A program made the translations under genes and the position numbers. The notes under the pieces were generated by a model, which was not told the origin of the DNA, ran no database searches, and worked only from the letters and a program-made list of their open reading frames with translations. This document shows positions 26,457-35,153 of a stretch of DNA of 64,000 bases, one piece after another. The number at the start of each line of letters is the position of its first letter. The first letter of the stretch is position 1. The stretch is taken from positions 868,001 through 932,000 of the forward strand of contig NZ_CP076412.1 in assembly GCF_021173085.1 (NCBI RefSeq), read 5' to 3'. This stretch comes from Ralstonia wenshanensis (lineage in GTDB: Bacteria; Pseudomonadota; Gammaproteobacteria; Burkholderiales; Burkholderiaceae).

Positions 26457-26719
26457 TGCATGTCCTCGCTGTGGGTTGGGTTGGAGAAAGGAAATGGGCG
26501 CGATACCGGCGTGGCATTTGGCCAACCGCGCCCTTCTGCGGCGGCGCAACGATCATGCCCATGGGCTATCACTCGCCGATGTCGGAGTCGCATTCACTGC
26601 CACCGGCGGCAGTGCACCGCTTCCTCAATAATTCTCAGCAACGCGTGCTGGTCCAGGGCCACGTGAGTAGACTTGCCCGTAGCCATAGTTCACGAGCCTA
26701 TGTGACGAAAGTGGTCGGG

Positions 26720-26756
26720 AAGCCCCGGGGATTGACCACCTCGGGGCTTTTTTCTT
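26720..26756 (+). terminator. Plus-strand terminator with no obvious gene in front
   Basis: AAGCCCCG (26720-26727) pairs with CGGGGCTT (26742-26749) and is followed by TTTTTTC on the plus strand. No convincing plus-strand coding region lies in the 260 bases upstream, so it may end a small RNA or a short unannotated transcript. The minus strand has no U-run, so it is not the end of a minus gene. Confidence 0.65.
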
Positions 26757-26842
26757 TTCAGGGGGTCAATATCCCTCCTCTCTTCCCGCCGCTCCGCCTG
26801 TGCCGGAACGCCGTCGTTGCGCAAAGGCCGTAGCTGCCCGAT

Positions 26843-28639
26843 ATGCCCATGCCCACAACACGATCTGTGCTCGATACCCACTGGGCCAAACGCCGTGGCC
26901 TGAAACAGCTCCGCGCGCTCGCACTTGCGCTGCCGCTGGTCTGTCTGCAGATTGCCGGCGCCGAGCCTCTGCACAATCGCGCGGCCCCCTGCCGGGTCGG
27001 CAATGACGCACCCATCGACACGGATCACGGTGCCCGACCGAGCTGGCACCCCGTGCCGGCCGGCCAATTCGGGGTCAGCGCCGATGCCAACGCCTACACC
27101 GTCGACACTGGCGCCGGACTGGTATTCAAGATCCGAACGCGAGGCGCCAACGGCGGTGACCGGGGCAAGGGCGACATCGTCTCGATGCTCTGGCATGGCG
27201 TGCAGTATCAAGACCCGCGCAAAGGCAGCCAGGTGAACTCCGGTTTTTCCGGCCTGTATGACGGGGATGACCGCGTCAATGTAGACGCCGCACGCGTGGG
27301 CAATGACGCCATCAAGATCACCGTCAGCGCCGGGGCATTGACCCACGTCTACATGGCGCGCCGTGGGCAGCCCAACATCTACATGGCGACGTATTTCACC
27401 GCCGAGCCCAAACCCAACCTCGTGCGCTTTGTCGTTCGGGTGCCGCACGCGCGCCTGCCCGATGGGCCGCCATGCGCAGACATCACCACCGCCGTGCGCG
27501 GTGTGGAAGCCCATGACGTCTTTGGGTTGGCCGACGGCCAAACGCGCTCCAAGCATTACTCCAACATGCGCCTGAAAGACTGGCAGTACTTTGGCGCCAC
27601 GGGCCCAGGCGCGGGCATGTGGATGGTGCGCGACAACAACGAGGGCGGGTCGGGCGGGCCGTTCTACCGCAGCCTCCTCGACCAGGGTGCTGAAGACCAG
27701 GAGCTGACCTATATCGTCAACTACGGTGAGAACCAGACCGAGCCCTACCGCATGGGCGTTCTCAACAGCTACGTTCTGGCCTTTACCGATGGCGAACCGC
27801 CCAGTGAAGTCGACACCCACTGGTTCAAAGACATGGGCCTGCCCGGCTACGTGCCCGAGAACGATCGCGGCGCACTCGAAGGCCGCTTTACCGGATTGAC
27901 TGAAGACGCGCCGTACACCCTGGCGCTCAGCAACGCGCATGCGCAGTACTGGGGCGATGTCGCTGCAAAAGACGGCCACTTCCATGTGCGCGGCATCCTG
28001 CCAGGCCAGTATCAGGCGACGCTGTTCCGCAATGAGCTGGAGGTGAAACGCTTCAACGTCGATGTGCAGCCCGCCCGCACGACGCCTTGTGCATGCGGCG
28101 GTGTCGACCATGACCCGCAACACGATGCCGCGCTGTGGCGCATCGGCACCTGGGACGGCACCCCGCGCGAGTTCCGCAACGGCGACAAGGTCACGGTGAT
28201 GCATCCCTCCGACGTGCGGATGCAGCCGTGGACCGGCCCCGAATACATCGTCGGCCGCTCCACCCCCGCCAACGATTTCCCCGCCTACCAGTGGAAAGCC
28301 GTCAACGGCACGCTGGTTGCGCGCTTCAACCTCAGCCAGCGCGACATTGCCGATCACCGGCTGCGCATCGGCATCACCACGGCATTTGCCCACGCTCGCC
28401 CCAGCATCACCGTCAACCAGTGGAGCGCGCCCGCGCCGCAACCCGCAGTGGAACCGGCCACGCGCAGCCTCACAGCCGGCTCCTATCGCGGCAACAACGC
28501 CACCTTTGCGTTCGACATTCCAGCGTCGGCCTTTGTGGCGGGCGTGAATGAACTCAAGATCAACGTCGTCAGCGGGAACGCCGGAGAGGGCTTTCTCAGC
28601 CCCGGTTACGCGTTCGACGCCGTCGATCTGCTGAAGTAG
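26843..28639 (+). CDS. Rhamnogalacturonan lyase (polysaccharide lyase family 4)
   Basis: Encodes 598 aa. After an N-terminal hydrophobic signal (ALALALPLVCLQIAGAEP) come the three-part PL4 architecture: a large beta-sandwich catalytic domain (about 65-340; VFKIRTRGANGGDRGKGDIVSMLWHGVQYQD; GTGAGMWMVRDNNEGGSGGPFYRSL-type region), an FN3-like domain (about 345-410; GALEGRFTGLTEDAPYTLALSNAHAQYWGDV...YQATLFRNELEVKRFNV) and a C-terminal carbohydrate-binding-like domain (GTWDGTPREFRNGDKV...AVDLLK). It cleaves the rhamnogalacturonan I backbone of pectin and is expected to be secreted. The ATG could be 26843 or 26849. It lies next to type III secretion genes. Confidence 0.88.
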   Translation: MPMPTTRSVLDTHWAKRRGLKQLRALALALPLVCLQIAGAEPLHNRAAPCRVGNDAPIDTDHGARPSWHPVPAGQFGVSADANAYTVDTGAGLVFKIRTRGANGGDRGKGDIVSMLWHGVQYQDPRKGSQVNSGFSGLYDGDDRVNVDAARVGNDAIKITVSAGALTHVYMARRGQPNIYMATYFTAEPKPNLVRFVVRVPHARLPDGPPCADITTAVRGVEAHDVFGLADGQTRSKHYSNMRLKDWQYFGATGPGAGMWMVRDNNEGGSGGPFYRSLLDQGAEDQELTYIVNYGENQTEPYRMGVLNSYVLAFTDGEPPSEVDTHWFKDMGLPGYVPENDRGALEGRFTGLTEDAPYTLALSNAHAQYWGDVAAKDGHFHVRGILPGQYQATLFRNELEVKRFNVDVQPARTTPCACGGVDHDPQHDAALWRIGTWDGTPREFRNGDKVTVMHPSDVRMQPWTGPEYIVGRSTPANDFPAYQWKAVNGTLVARFNLSQRDIADHRLRIGITTAFAHARPSITVNQWSAPAPQPAVEPATRSLTAGSYRGNNATFAFDIPASAFVAGVNELKINVVSGNAGEGFLSPGYAFDAVDLLK

Positions 28640-28651
28640 CAGCACACACGG

Positions 28652-28677
28652 GGGCCGCCAACAAACCGCGGCGGCCC
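28652..28677. terminator. GC-rich hairpin between convergent genes
   Basis: GGGCCGCC (28652-28659) pairs perfectly with GGCGGCCC (28670-28677) around a 10-base loop. It lies between the stop codons of the rhamnogalacturonan lyase (plus) and the translocator (minus). There is no T-run on either side, so it may be a weak bidirectional terminator or a transcript-stabilising stem. Confidence 0.45.
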
Positions 28678-28694
28678 ACCGCTGCACGCAGGCC

Positions 28695-30611
28695 TTACAC
28701 GACGCTGTCTTCTTCGGCCTCGTCTTCGGGCTGCTTGGGTTGCACTGGCGGCTGCATGGGCGGCTGTGAAGCGGACGCATCCACCGTCGCGCCGTCCTCG
28801 CCAACCTCTTGCGAATCATCCTGCCCAGCAGGCGACTGCGACGGATCTTCCAGGCGCGCCTTCAGGCCTGCCAGATAATTCTCGGCGTGGTCCTGCGCTT
28901 CTGAAACGCCCATATTGATACCCGCGTTGATGGCCTTCTCGGCAACGATCTTGGTGATGCCTTCCTTCATTGCCAGCCGAACTTCCGGGCCGCCGATGTT
29001 GCCGATGGCCGCGGCCGCCAGGTTGAGGCCCGCCTCTTCCAGCGCCTTCTTCACATTGCCGCCGCTGACCATTGCATGCAGGACGTTGCAGCCTTGGGAC
29101 TCTGCCTCCAGCGCCGTGGATGCAGCGTCCGCAAGCTCGCCAATGCCGGGAATGAAGCTCAGTGCGCCCACCGCCATGGATGCCCAGTCCAGCAGCTTGC
29201 CTTCCACCTTGAGCGCGGTATCGATGGCGTGCATCAGGAAACCGCCGTTGTGCTTGGGCGACTTGATCTCGGGCTGGTCGGCCGTGCCCATCAACATGCA
29301 GGCCACGGCGTTCTTGTCTGCGTCGGTCTTGGGCGTGTGGGTCTGCGGCTTCTGCACGGTCTGGTTGGCCTGCGACAGGTTGCCGTAGAACTTCTGGAAA
29401 TCGCGGCCGGCGATATTGCCGGAATCCACCGTATGGCCGCCGCCGAAATCGAAGAAGCCGTGGTGCGTCTTGTAACCCGTGATGGCGTTGTTCATCAGGC
29501 TGAACAGCACCGGGTCTTGCAGCAGATTCTTCGCTGCCTGCCGGACATTCGGGTCGAGCTGCTTGTCGTTCGCCATGCTCGACAGCTTGTCTCGCGTGAG
29601 ATCGCCGTCGCCAAAGAACGCTGCCTGGTTGCCGTTCATCGTCTTGAGCGTGTTCAGCTCGGCTTGCGTCAGGCTCATGGATGAGGACGCAGCTTGCAGG
29701 AAGTCTGCCTTCTTGACCTCGCCCCCGCCCGTCAGCCGGTTCCAGGCGTCCTGATGGTCGAGGAAGTACTGCGCCGCTGCAATGACCTGCGGCGGAGTCT
29801 TGCCGGTCTTTGCGTCGCCATCAACGATCTGCTGGAACTCGTCTTTGCCCAGATTCTTCGTGAGGTTGTCGGAATACTTGTAAAGCTCGCGCAGCGCATC
29901 GCTTTCCGACATGACGGAAGGCTGACCATTCGCATTGCCATCCGACGGGATGTAGTTCTGCTCGAAGCTCTTGGCCTGTTGCTCGTTGAACGCGCTCACC
30001 TGTGCGTGTTCCGCCGTGAAGGCATCCAGGTCCTTGGCCTTGATCTTGCCGCCGCAACGGCCATCACCTTGCGAGCCGATGGCGGTGAACAGGCGCTGGT
30101 CTTGTGCCAAGCCCTGCAGCGCCGCTTTCAGGTCGGGCGGCGTCGCGGGGTCGTTGATCTTGTCCTGCAGGCCATCCCAACTGATCGGGCATTGGTCTTT
30201 GTGCCGATCCAGCACCGACACGATCTGCACTTCCGATTGGCTAAGCGTGCCGCCGTTCCACGTCACGGTGGACTGCGGCGACCCCGCTTGCTGTGAAGAC
30301 GCTGCATTGCCCTGCTGGGGCGCCGCATTGGGCTGCGTCACCGCATGCCGGTTGCCGCTGTTCTGCGTGACGTCGTCGTCATCGCCGTCATCCTCATCGT
30401 TGTTTTGAGAAGCGAGCGACGCAGTCAACTTGGCGCTGATGCCTTGGTAAAGGCTCAACTGCGTCTGGTCGCTGGGGCCTTGCTGGCCCGGCAAACCGCC
30501 CATGCCCGCGATGGTCGTTGCGGTATCCACGGCCGCGTCGGCCATATCGCTCCGGCTTGCGTGCTTCGCCTCGCGGCTGGCAGTGTTGGATGAAGACATA
30601 TGAACGGACAT
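28695..30611 (-). CDS. popF-like: Type III translocator of the HrpF/NolX/PopF family
   Basis: Encodes 638 aa from the ATG at 30611, which follows GGGAGCAGGT. The N-terminus is Ser/Ala/Gln-rich with an acidic tract (NNDEDDGDDDDV), as in secreted type III substrates. The middle has the family hallmark WNGGTLSQSEVQIVSVLDRHKDQCPISWDGLQDKINDPATPPDLKAALQGLAQDQRLFTAIGSQGDGRCGGKIKAKDLDAF. The C-terminal third has the hydrophobic segments expected for membrane insertion (LLDWASMAVGALSFIPGIGELADAAST; LNLAAAAIGNIGGPEV). HrpF/NolX/PopF proteins form the pore that delivers effectors into plant cells. A perfect hrpII box lies upstream at 30851-30874. No hrp secretion genes are present in the window. Confidence 0.88.
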   Translation of the reverse strand: MSVHMSSSNTASREAKHASRSDMADAAVDTATTIAGMGGLPGQQGPSDQTQLSLYQGISAKLTASLASQNNDEDDGDDDDVTQNSGNRHAVTQPNAAPQQGNAASSQQAGSPQSTVTWNGGTLSQSEVQIVSVLDRHKDQCPISWDGLQDKINDPATPPDLKAALQGLAQDQRLFTAIGSQGDGRCGGKIKAKDLDAFTAEHAQVSAFNEQQAKSFEQNYIPSDGNANGQPSVMSESDALRELYKYSDNLTKNLGKDEFQQIVDGDAKTGKTPPQVIAAAQYFLDHQDAWNRLTGGGEVKKADFLQAASSSMSLTQAELNTLKTMNGNQAAFFGDGDLTRDKLSSMANDKQLDPNVRQAAKNLLQDPVLFSLMNNAITGYKTHHGFFDFGGGHTVDSGNIAGRDFQKFYGNLSQANQTVQKPQTHTPKTDADKNAVACMLMGTADQPEIKSPKHNGGFLMHAIDTALKVEGKLLDWASMAVGALSFIPGIGELADAASTALEAESQGCNVLHAMVSGGNVKKALEEAGLNLAAAAIGNIGGPEVRLAMKEGITKIVAEKAINAGINMGVSEAQDHAENYLAGLKARLEDPSQSPAGQDDSQEVGEDGATVDASASQPPMQPPVQPKQPEDEAEEDSVV

Positions 30612-30850
30612 ACCTGCTCCCACTTGAACACTTGAACGTGTCGTTGCGACCTGTGGCAAAGCCGGTATTTCGCGATCAAGTACGGATCACGCATGCCGTC
30701 ATGCCTCGTATGGATCGCGTTTCCCTTCAACAGCCCGCCGACTCAGCACAACAAGGCTGGCCGAGCGGGCACGAATTGGCGCCCCGCATTGCAAGCGGAG
30801 GCCTGGAAAGCCAGCGTAAGAGTGGGAAAGGTCAGCAGCGGCTGCCCGAC

Positions 30851-30874
30851 CGAAAACATGGCGCGGCATGCGAA
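30851..30874 (-). promoter_or_regulatory. hrpII box for the translocator gene
   Basis: Reading the minus strand, TTCG-N16-TTCG is exact (plus strand CGAA at 30851-30854 and 30871-30874). At the consensus 32-base distance downstream lies TACGCT (30818-30813), matching five of six positions of the -10 element YANNRT. In Ralstonia this element is bound by the AraC-type activator HrpB. Confidence 0.85.
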
Positions 30875-31018
30875 GTGGTTGGAACTCGAAACTGCAGGGG
30901 GTGCGGCGGGATCAGCGGTTTTCGGGAGATGTTGGCTGGTACCTCTCAGGGTGGTGAGCGCCTTGCCGCACGATCCTGCGCAATGCGTGCACCGTTTCTG
31001 CCGAGCGTGATGTTGCGC

Positions 31019-31042
31019 TTCGCCAGGGCGTCGCATCTTTCG
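31019..31042 (+). promoter_or_regulatory. hrpII box for the effector gene at 31114
   Basis: TTCG at 31019-31022 and TTCG at 31039-31042 with exactly 16 bases between. The effector ATG lies 72 bases downstream. A CATTAC at 31078-31083 is the nearest -10-like element but is slightly farther than the consensus spacing. Together with the box at 30851-30874 it makes a divergent HrpB-type promoter pair. Confidence 0.82.
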
Positions 31043-31113
31043 CACGCCGTGAATTCAGCAACGCTTCAGGGAAAGACCATTACAAGCTCCATCAATAACA
31101 TCAACACTTCAAA

Positions 31114-32328
31114 ATGGATCCTCGATTCAACGCTGCCCTTTACGACCCGGCCGCATACGCAGACATGCAACGCAGGATGAACGAGTTGCAGGTCGACCAA
31201 AGTCCTCAGCATCCTGCCCAATCTCCGCAGCCTGGCTGGGAATCGCAACGCCCTCGACAGGCACTGCGCAGGCCTGATGGAATGCCGGCGGGGCGGCGCG
31301 AACGTAGAAGCGCCAATACGGAAGGGCGCACCCGGCGCCGTGCGGAGTTGCCCGCGAGCACGCAGACCAGTGCGGCACGGGGCCAGCGAAGCAGCGCGGG
31401 TGCGTCTTCATCGTCGGCACAGTTTGCGCCGCCCTCCCCCGTGTTGACCCACAGCACCCACAGGCCGCTTCACCCCGCGTCCGACTTCAGGGGCTTTGAG
31501 GGCGTTTCAAATATAGTCGGCGCAATGTATGAGAAGCCGTCTGCTGCCTACGGGATTCCCGCGAACGTGAAGTATGGCCCGCTAGCCGAGCCGATGGTCC
31601 GCTGCAGCGATGGCCTGGTTCGCCGCTTTCCGAGCGCTGGCGACAGTAGCAGCAACTATATGGCGCAGGTTCAGAAGGGCCTCATTTACGACGCCCCTGC
31701 GGATCGGGTGACCAAACGCATTGGCGGCTTCAGCGTGTCCGGAAACGGATCTCATGCAGCATTCGAGGTCGACGGCTATGCAGTGAGCCCGATCAAGGTC
31801 GGCTGGCAGTTCCAGGCGTACCCCCTGCCAAACGGAAAGGTGCTAGTCCCTCAGCCTGGTTTCCGCGATTGCACGAATGCTTGCGAGCTCATGATGATGT
31901 TCGATCACGGGCATATCGGGTTCCATAACGCTGATCGCTACGAAGGGGAGAACATGGGTAATCGGCGCGAGCTGTCCGACCTCATGGCCTCGCTGCAGCA
32001 CAAGACGGGTTGGACTCCTGTCATGGTGGAACACGACATCAGCTACAAAAAGGGCACTTTCGGTTCTGCCCATCCGAGCCGCAAGCAAGCTTGGCGGGAT
32101 CTTGCAAAGAAGATCAACGAGATGGGGCCGTGCATTTTCGCGAAAGGCGGCCACGTGGTCATGTTGGACGGCATTCGCGAATCGCAAGGGAAGTTTCACT
32201 TGACGATTCGAGAACCGTTTCACGGAACATCTTTGGAGTTCCGCGACACCGCAAAATTCTTCGCTGATCAATTCCGGACGCCTGACCGGGTGCACCTTGA
32301 AGCCATCTTTTTGAAGCGGCCAGACTGA
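31114..32328 (+). CDS. Candidate type III effector with papain-like cysteine protease signature
   Basis: Encodes 404 aa. Residues 1-125 are polar, disordered and rich in Gln, Arg, Ser and Pro, as in type III substrates. The C-terminal domain shows VLVPQPGFRDCTNACELMMMF (candidate nucleophile Cys near 253), FAKGGHVVMLDGIRES (candidate His near 347) and HLTIREPFHG where C39/C70-type papain-like proteases carry a third catalytic residue (Asp in most; Glu or Asn context here). This order resembles AvrRpt2-like and C39-like peptidases, but I cannot assign it to a named Rip family. A hrpII box precedes it and a strong terminator follows. Delivery into plant cells and proteolysis of a host protein are inferred. 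Confidence 0.7.
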   Translation: MDPRFNAALYDPAAYADMQRRMNELQVDQSPQHPAQSPQPGWESQRPRQALRRPDGMPAGRRERRSANTEGRTRRRAELPASTQTSAARGQRSSAGASSSSAQFAPPSPVLTHSTHRPLHPASDFRGFEGVSNIVGAMYEKPSAAYGIPANVKYGPLAEPMVRCSDGLVRRFPSAGDSSSNYMAQVQKGLIYDAPADRVTKRIGGFSVSGNGSHAAFEVDGYAVSPIKVGWQFQAYPLPNGKVLVPQPGFRDCTNACELMMMFDHGHIGFHNADRYEGENMGNRRELSDLMASLQHKTGWTPVMVEHDISYKKGTFGSAHPSRKQAWRDLAKKINEMGPCIFAKGGHVVMLDGIRESQGKFHLTIREPFHGTSLEFRDTAKFFADQFRTPDRVHLEAIFLKRPD

Positions 32329-32350
32329 TCATCGGACTGTCTTTCCTTCC

Positions 32351-32378
32351 GAAGCCAAGCGCATCCTCGCTTGGCTTC
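32351..32378 (+). terminator. Terminator hairpin after the effector gene
   Basis: GAAGCCAAGCG (32351-32361) pairs perfectly with CGCTTGGCTTC (32368-32378) around a 6-base loop, followed by TCTTTGG. It lies 23 bases past the effector stop and before the convergent HrpG-like gene. Confidence 0.75.
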
Positions 32379-32423
32379 TCTTTGGCTTGGCAAGACCCGT
32401 TCAAGCATGCCGGCACACACACA

Positions 32424-33164
32424 TCAAGCTGCCAGCTTCGCGTTCGGGTCGATGCCCTCCGACTGCTCGGCTGCGGGCTGCACGGCCAGCTGATAGCCGC
32501 GCGAATACACCGTCTTGAGCTCGACGCCAGTCGCCTGGCCGAAGCCTAGCTTCTTGCGCAGCTTATAGATGTGCTGTTCGATCGAGCGCTCTGCAATGCT
32601 GGCGTCTGTGCCCCATACGGCAGAGGCGATCTGCTGGCGTGACAGAAACGACCCGGACGAAGAGAACAACAGCCACGCCGTGGCAAATTCGCGTGCGGTC
32701 AGGCGGATCGGTACGCCGTGCAATGTGGCGGTGCGGGTCAGGCGACATAGACGGTAGGGCCCGGCCGCCAGTTGTGTATCGATGGCGACCTGCGTCGACT
32801 TGCCGGCCCCGCGCAGGATGCGCTGCACGCGCGCGCATAACTCTTCGGCAGTGAAGTGGCCGGAAATGATGTCGTCGATGCCGGCATCGAAAGCGCCGAG
32901 GATTTCGTGGCGGCTGGCAAAGTCGCCAAACACCAATGTGGGCCGGCACAGATTGGCGTTGCGCTCGCGCCCGGAGAGCAACAGCCGGGCGGCAGAGCCG
33001 AACTGCTGCGCATCAATCATCACCACCTGGAACGCCTCGGTATGTCCGATGCGCATCAGGGTCAATGCGTCGTCGAACCGCACGCAGGTTACGCCCTGCG
33101 AAGACAGGCATGCTGCTATGTAGGTGAAACTGGATGGGTTGGTGGTGAGTACGGCAAATTTCAT
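32424..33164 (-). CDS. HrpG-like OmpR-type regulator with degenerate receiver (copy 1)
   Basis: Encodes about 246 aa from the ATG at 33164, chosen because its paralogue at 47086-47829 begins identically (MKFA(V/I)LT). The N-terminal half looks like a response-regulator receiver with an Asp in VVMIDAQQ, but the acidic pocket is missing (AVLTTNPSS) and the conserved Lys-Pro is replaced (ISGHFTAEEL). The C-terminal winged helix (IRLTAREFATAWLLFSSSGSFLSRQQIASAVWGTDASIAERSIEQHIYKLRKKLGF...LKTVYSRGYQLAV) is intact. HrpG and PrhG, the OmpR-type masters of the Ralstonia hrp regulon, are the closest functional parallel I know, so control of virulence genes is inferred. Confidence 0.7.
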   Translation of the reverse strand: MKFAVLTTNPSSFTYIAACLSSQGVTCVRFDDALTLMRIGHTEAFQVVMIDAQQFGSAARLLLSGRERNANLCRPTLVFGDFASRHEILGAFDAGIDDIISGHFTAEELCARVQRILRGAGKSTQVAIDTQLAAGPYRLCRLTRTATLHGVPIRLTAREFATAWLLFSSSGSFLSRQQIASAVWGTDASIAERSIEQHIYKLRKKLGFGQATGVELKTVYSRGYQLAVQPAAEQSEGIDPNAKLAA

Positions 33165-33371
33165 GGCAAGCCCCGACGGTGCGGGGTCGATCAACACGTC
33201 TACCCCGCTGTTGTGTTTCGCCACAGGATAGCGATCACAGTGTGTTCATCCATCCCTATGACTAGCGATGCGGCCGCGGTGGCGGCCCACCCTCGACCAT
33301 TGAGCGGCAGCCCATGTGATCCGCTCAGCACCACCCAGGGGCAGCCTTGACAGGCGCCAAGGGTCAAAGGA

Positions 33372-34418
33372 TCAGGATGAGAAATCCGTGATCACCGTCA
33401 CCCCGGCGGCTTCAAACCTGTTCATGTTGGTCAATGCCTCGATCGAGGCGCTGAGGCTGATCTCCCTGCGCACCATTCGCCCCGGCTGCAGCTTGCCCGT
33501 GCGGATCATGTCGAGCATGGGGCCATAGCGATGGGCCTGCATGCCGTGGCTGCCCAGAATCTCCAGCTCATGCGCGATGACTTTGCTCATGGGCACTGCG
33601 GGTGTCGTGTGATCGCCCAGCATCAGGCCAACCTGCACATGCTTGCCACGCCGGCGCAGATTGCTGATCGAGTTGAAGCAGGTGGCGGGGTGGCCCAGCG
33701 CGTCGAGCGACACATGCGCACCGCCTTGCGTGATGCCCCGCACGGCCTCAACCACGTCAGACTCACGCGATGCATTGACCGTGGCGACGGCACCGAGCGC
33801 GCGCGCCAACTCCAACGCGCTGTCAGAAATGTCGATGGCCACGACATTTGCGCCGATGGCGTTGGCGATCATGATGGCCGACAGGCCCACGCCGCCGCAC
33901 CCGTGCACCGCAACCCATTGGCCGGCCGAGGTCTTGCCCTGGTCGACAACCGCACGAAACGCCGTCACGAAGCGGCAACCGAGGCTGGCCGCCGTGGTGA
34001 AGTCCAGGTCATCAGGCAAGCGCACGAGGTTCAGGTCGGCATAGCCAATGCCGACGTATTCAGCAAACGAGCCCCAGTGCGTAAAGCCAGGCTGAAACTG
34101 TTGTTCGCACACCTGTTGATGCCCCGCGTGGCATTCGGGGCAGTGACCACAGCCGGCCACGAACGGCACCGTTACACGGTCACCGACCTTCCAGCGCGTC
34201 ACATCCGCGCCCACCGCCGCAACCACGCCGGCCAGCTCGTGACCCGGCACGTGCGGCAGTTCGATATCGGTATCGTGGCCCATCCAGCCGTGCCAGTCGC
34301 TGCGGCAGACGCCGCTGGCCATGACCTGCACGACCACGCCATCCGATGCCGGAGTCGGGTCGGGAACGTTCATGTGCTTCGGCACGGCGCCGAAGGCTTC
34401 GTAGACAATGGCTTTCAT
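33372..34418 (-). CDS. Zinc-dependent alcohol dehydrogenase
   Basis: Encodes 348 aa of the medium-chain dehydrogenase family. The catalytic zinc ligands ([20 protein letters not shown]) and the four-Cys structural zinc site ([16 protein letters not shown]) are present, as is the Rossmann glycine motif ([22 protein letters not shown]). It oxidises alcohols or reduces aldehydes with NAD(P); the substrate is unknown. A perfect inverted repeat at 34420-34450 lies directly before the start codon, and an Lrp-type regulator is divergent. Confidence 0.88.
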   Translation of the reverse strand: MKAIVYEAFGAVPKHMNVPDPTPASDGVVVQVMASGVCRSDWHGWMGHDTDIELPHVPGHELAGVVAAVGADVTRWKVGDRVTVPFVAGCGHCPECHAGHQQVCEQQFQPGFTHWGSFAEYVGIGYADLNLVRLPDDLDFTTAASLGCRFVTAFRAVVDQGKTSAGQWVAVHGCGGVGLSAIMIANAIGANVVAIDISDSALELARALGAVATVNASRESDVVEAVRGITQGGAHVSLDALGHPATCFNSISNLRRRGKHVQVGLMLGDHTTPAVPMSKVIAHELEILGSHGMQAHRYGPMLDMIRTGKLQPGRMVRREISLSASIEALTNMNRFEAAGVTVITDFSS

Positions 34419-34419
34419 G

Positions 34420-34450
34420 ATTGCAACGCTTGGCGGATAAGCGTTGCAAT
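34420..34450. promoter_or_regulatory. Perfect inverted repeat between dehydrogenase and Lrp-type regulator
   Basis: ATTGCAACGCTT (34420-34431) and AAGCGTTGCAAT (34439-34450) are exact inverted copies with a 7-bp spacer. It abuts the dehydrogenase start codon, so bound protein would block its translation start region or promoter. The Lrp-type protein encoded at 34552 is the likely ligand. Confidence 0.75.
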
Positions 34451-34551
34451 ATAAGCCGCAGCAGCCGAAAGTACCTTTCTAATTTGAGGGCGTTTCTAGA
34501 GTCTTGCGAAGCGCCCTTTCCAATTCCGACACGCCGTGGAAAGGAGATTTC

Positions 34552-35016
34552 ATGGAAGCACTCGACGCCATCGATCTGGGCCTTTTGGATCAGCTCCAGC
34601 AGGACGGACGCGTCTCCAATGCCAAGCTGGCGGAGCGCTTTTCGTTGAGTGAAGCGTCATGCTGGCGGCGGCTCAAGCGCCTGGATGATGCGGGCCTGAT
34701 CGAGGGCTATCACGCGGCGCTCGACCGTCGCAAGCTTGGGATGGGCGTGATGGCCTACGTGCAGATCATGTGCACCCAACACACCGAAGAGGTGACGGCG
34801 GAGTTCGAACGGCTCATCCTGGCCAGCCCCAACATCCTGGCCTGCGACAACACCACGGGCGAAGCCGACTACCTGCTCCAGGTGGTCGCCACCGATCTGG
34901 ACGACTACAGCCGCTTCGTTGAAAAGGTCTTGAGAAAACTGCCCGGTGTGTTTGGCATCCGCTCGAACATCTCGCTTCGTCAGGTGAAGTCGACCAAGCG
35001 GTTGCCCATTGTCTGA
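34552..35016 (+). CDS. Lrp/AsnC family transcriptional regulator
   Basis: Encodes 154 aa, the standard length. The N-terminal HTH (LDQLQQDGRVSNAKLAERFSLSEASCWRRLKRLDDAGLIEGYHAALDRRKLG) is followed by the ligand-binding RAM domain (VMAYVQIMCTQHTEEVTAEFERLILASPNILACDNTTGEADYLLQVVATDLDDYSRFVEKVLRKLPGVFGIRSNISLRQVKSTKRLPI). AAAGGAG ends about 7 bases before the ATG. It is divergent from the zinc dehydrogenase and probably controls it in response to an amino acid or related ligand. Confidence 0.9.
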   Translation: MEALDAIDLGLLDQLQQDGRVSNAKLAERFSLSEASCWRRLKRLDDAGLIEGYHAALDRRKLGMGVMAYVQIMCTQHTEEVTAEFERLILASPNILACDNTTGEADYLLQVVATDLDDYSRFVEKVLRKLPGVFGIRSNISLRQVKSTKRLPIV

Positions 35017-35153
35017 GGCTTTGATGCTCTGCTGCTCTGATGCGGCGCAGCATCACCCGACCAACGTCTTTTTAAAAAACCGATTTGAGGATGTTTGAAT
35101 TTCCGGCAACCAAACTGTTGCCCGCGCGGCACACATGTGCGTGCGCACATACA

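Noticed and set aside
26690-28819. 709-aa minus-strand open frame opposite the rhamnogalacturonan lyase
   Set aside because: Antisense shadow; it also runs into the translocator gene and has no motif.
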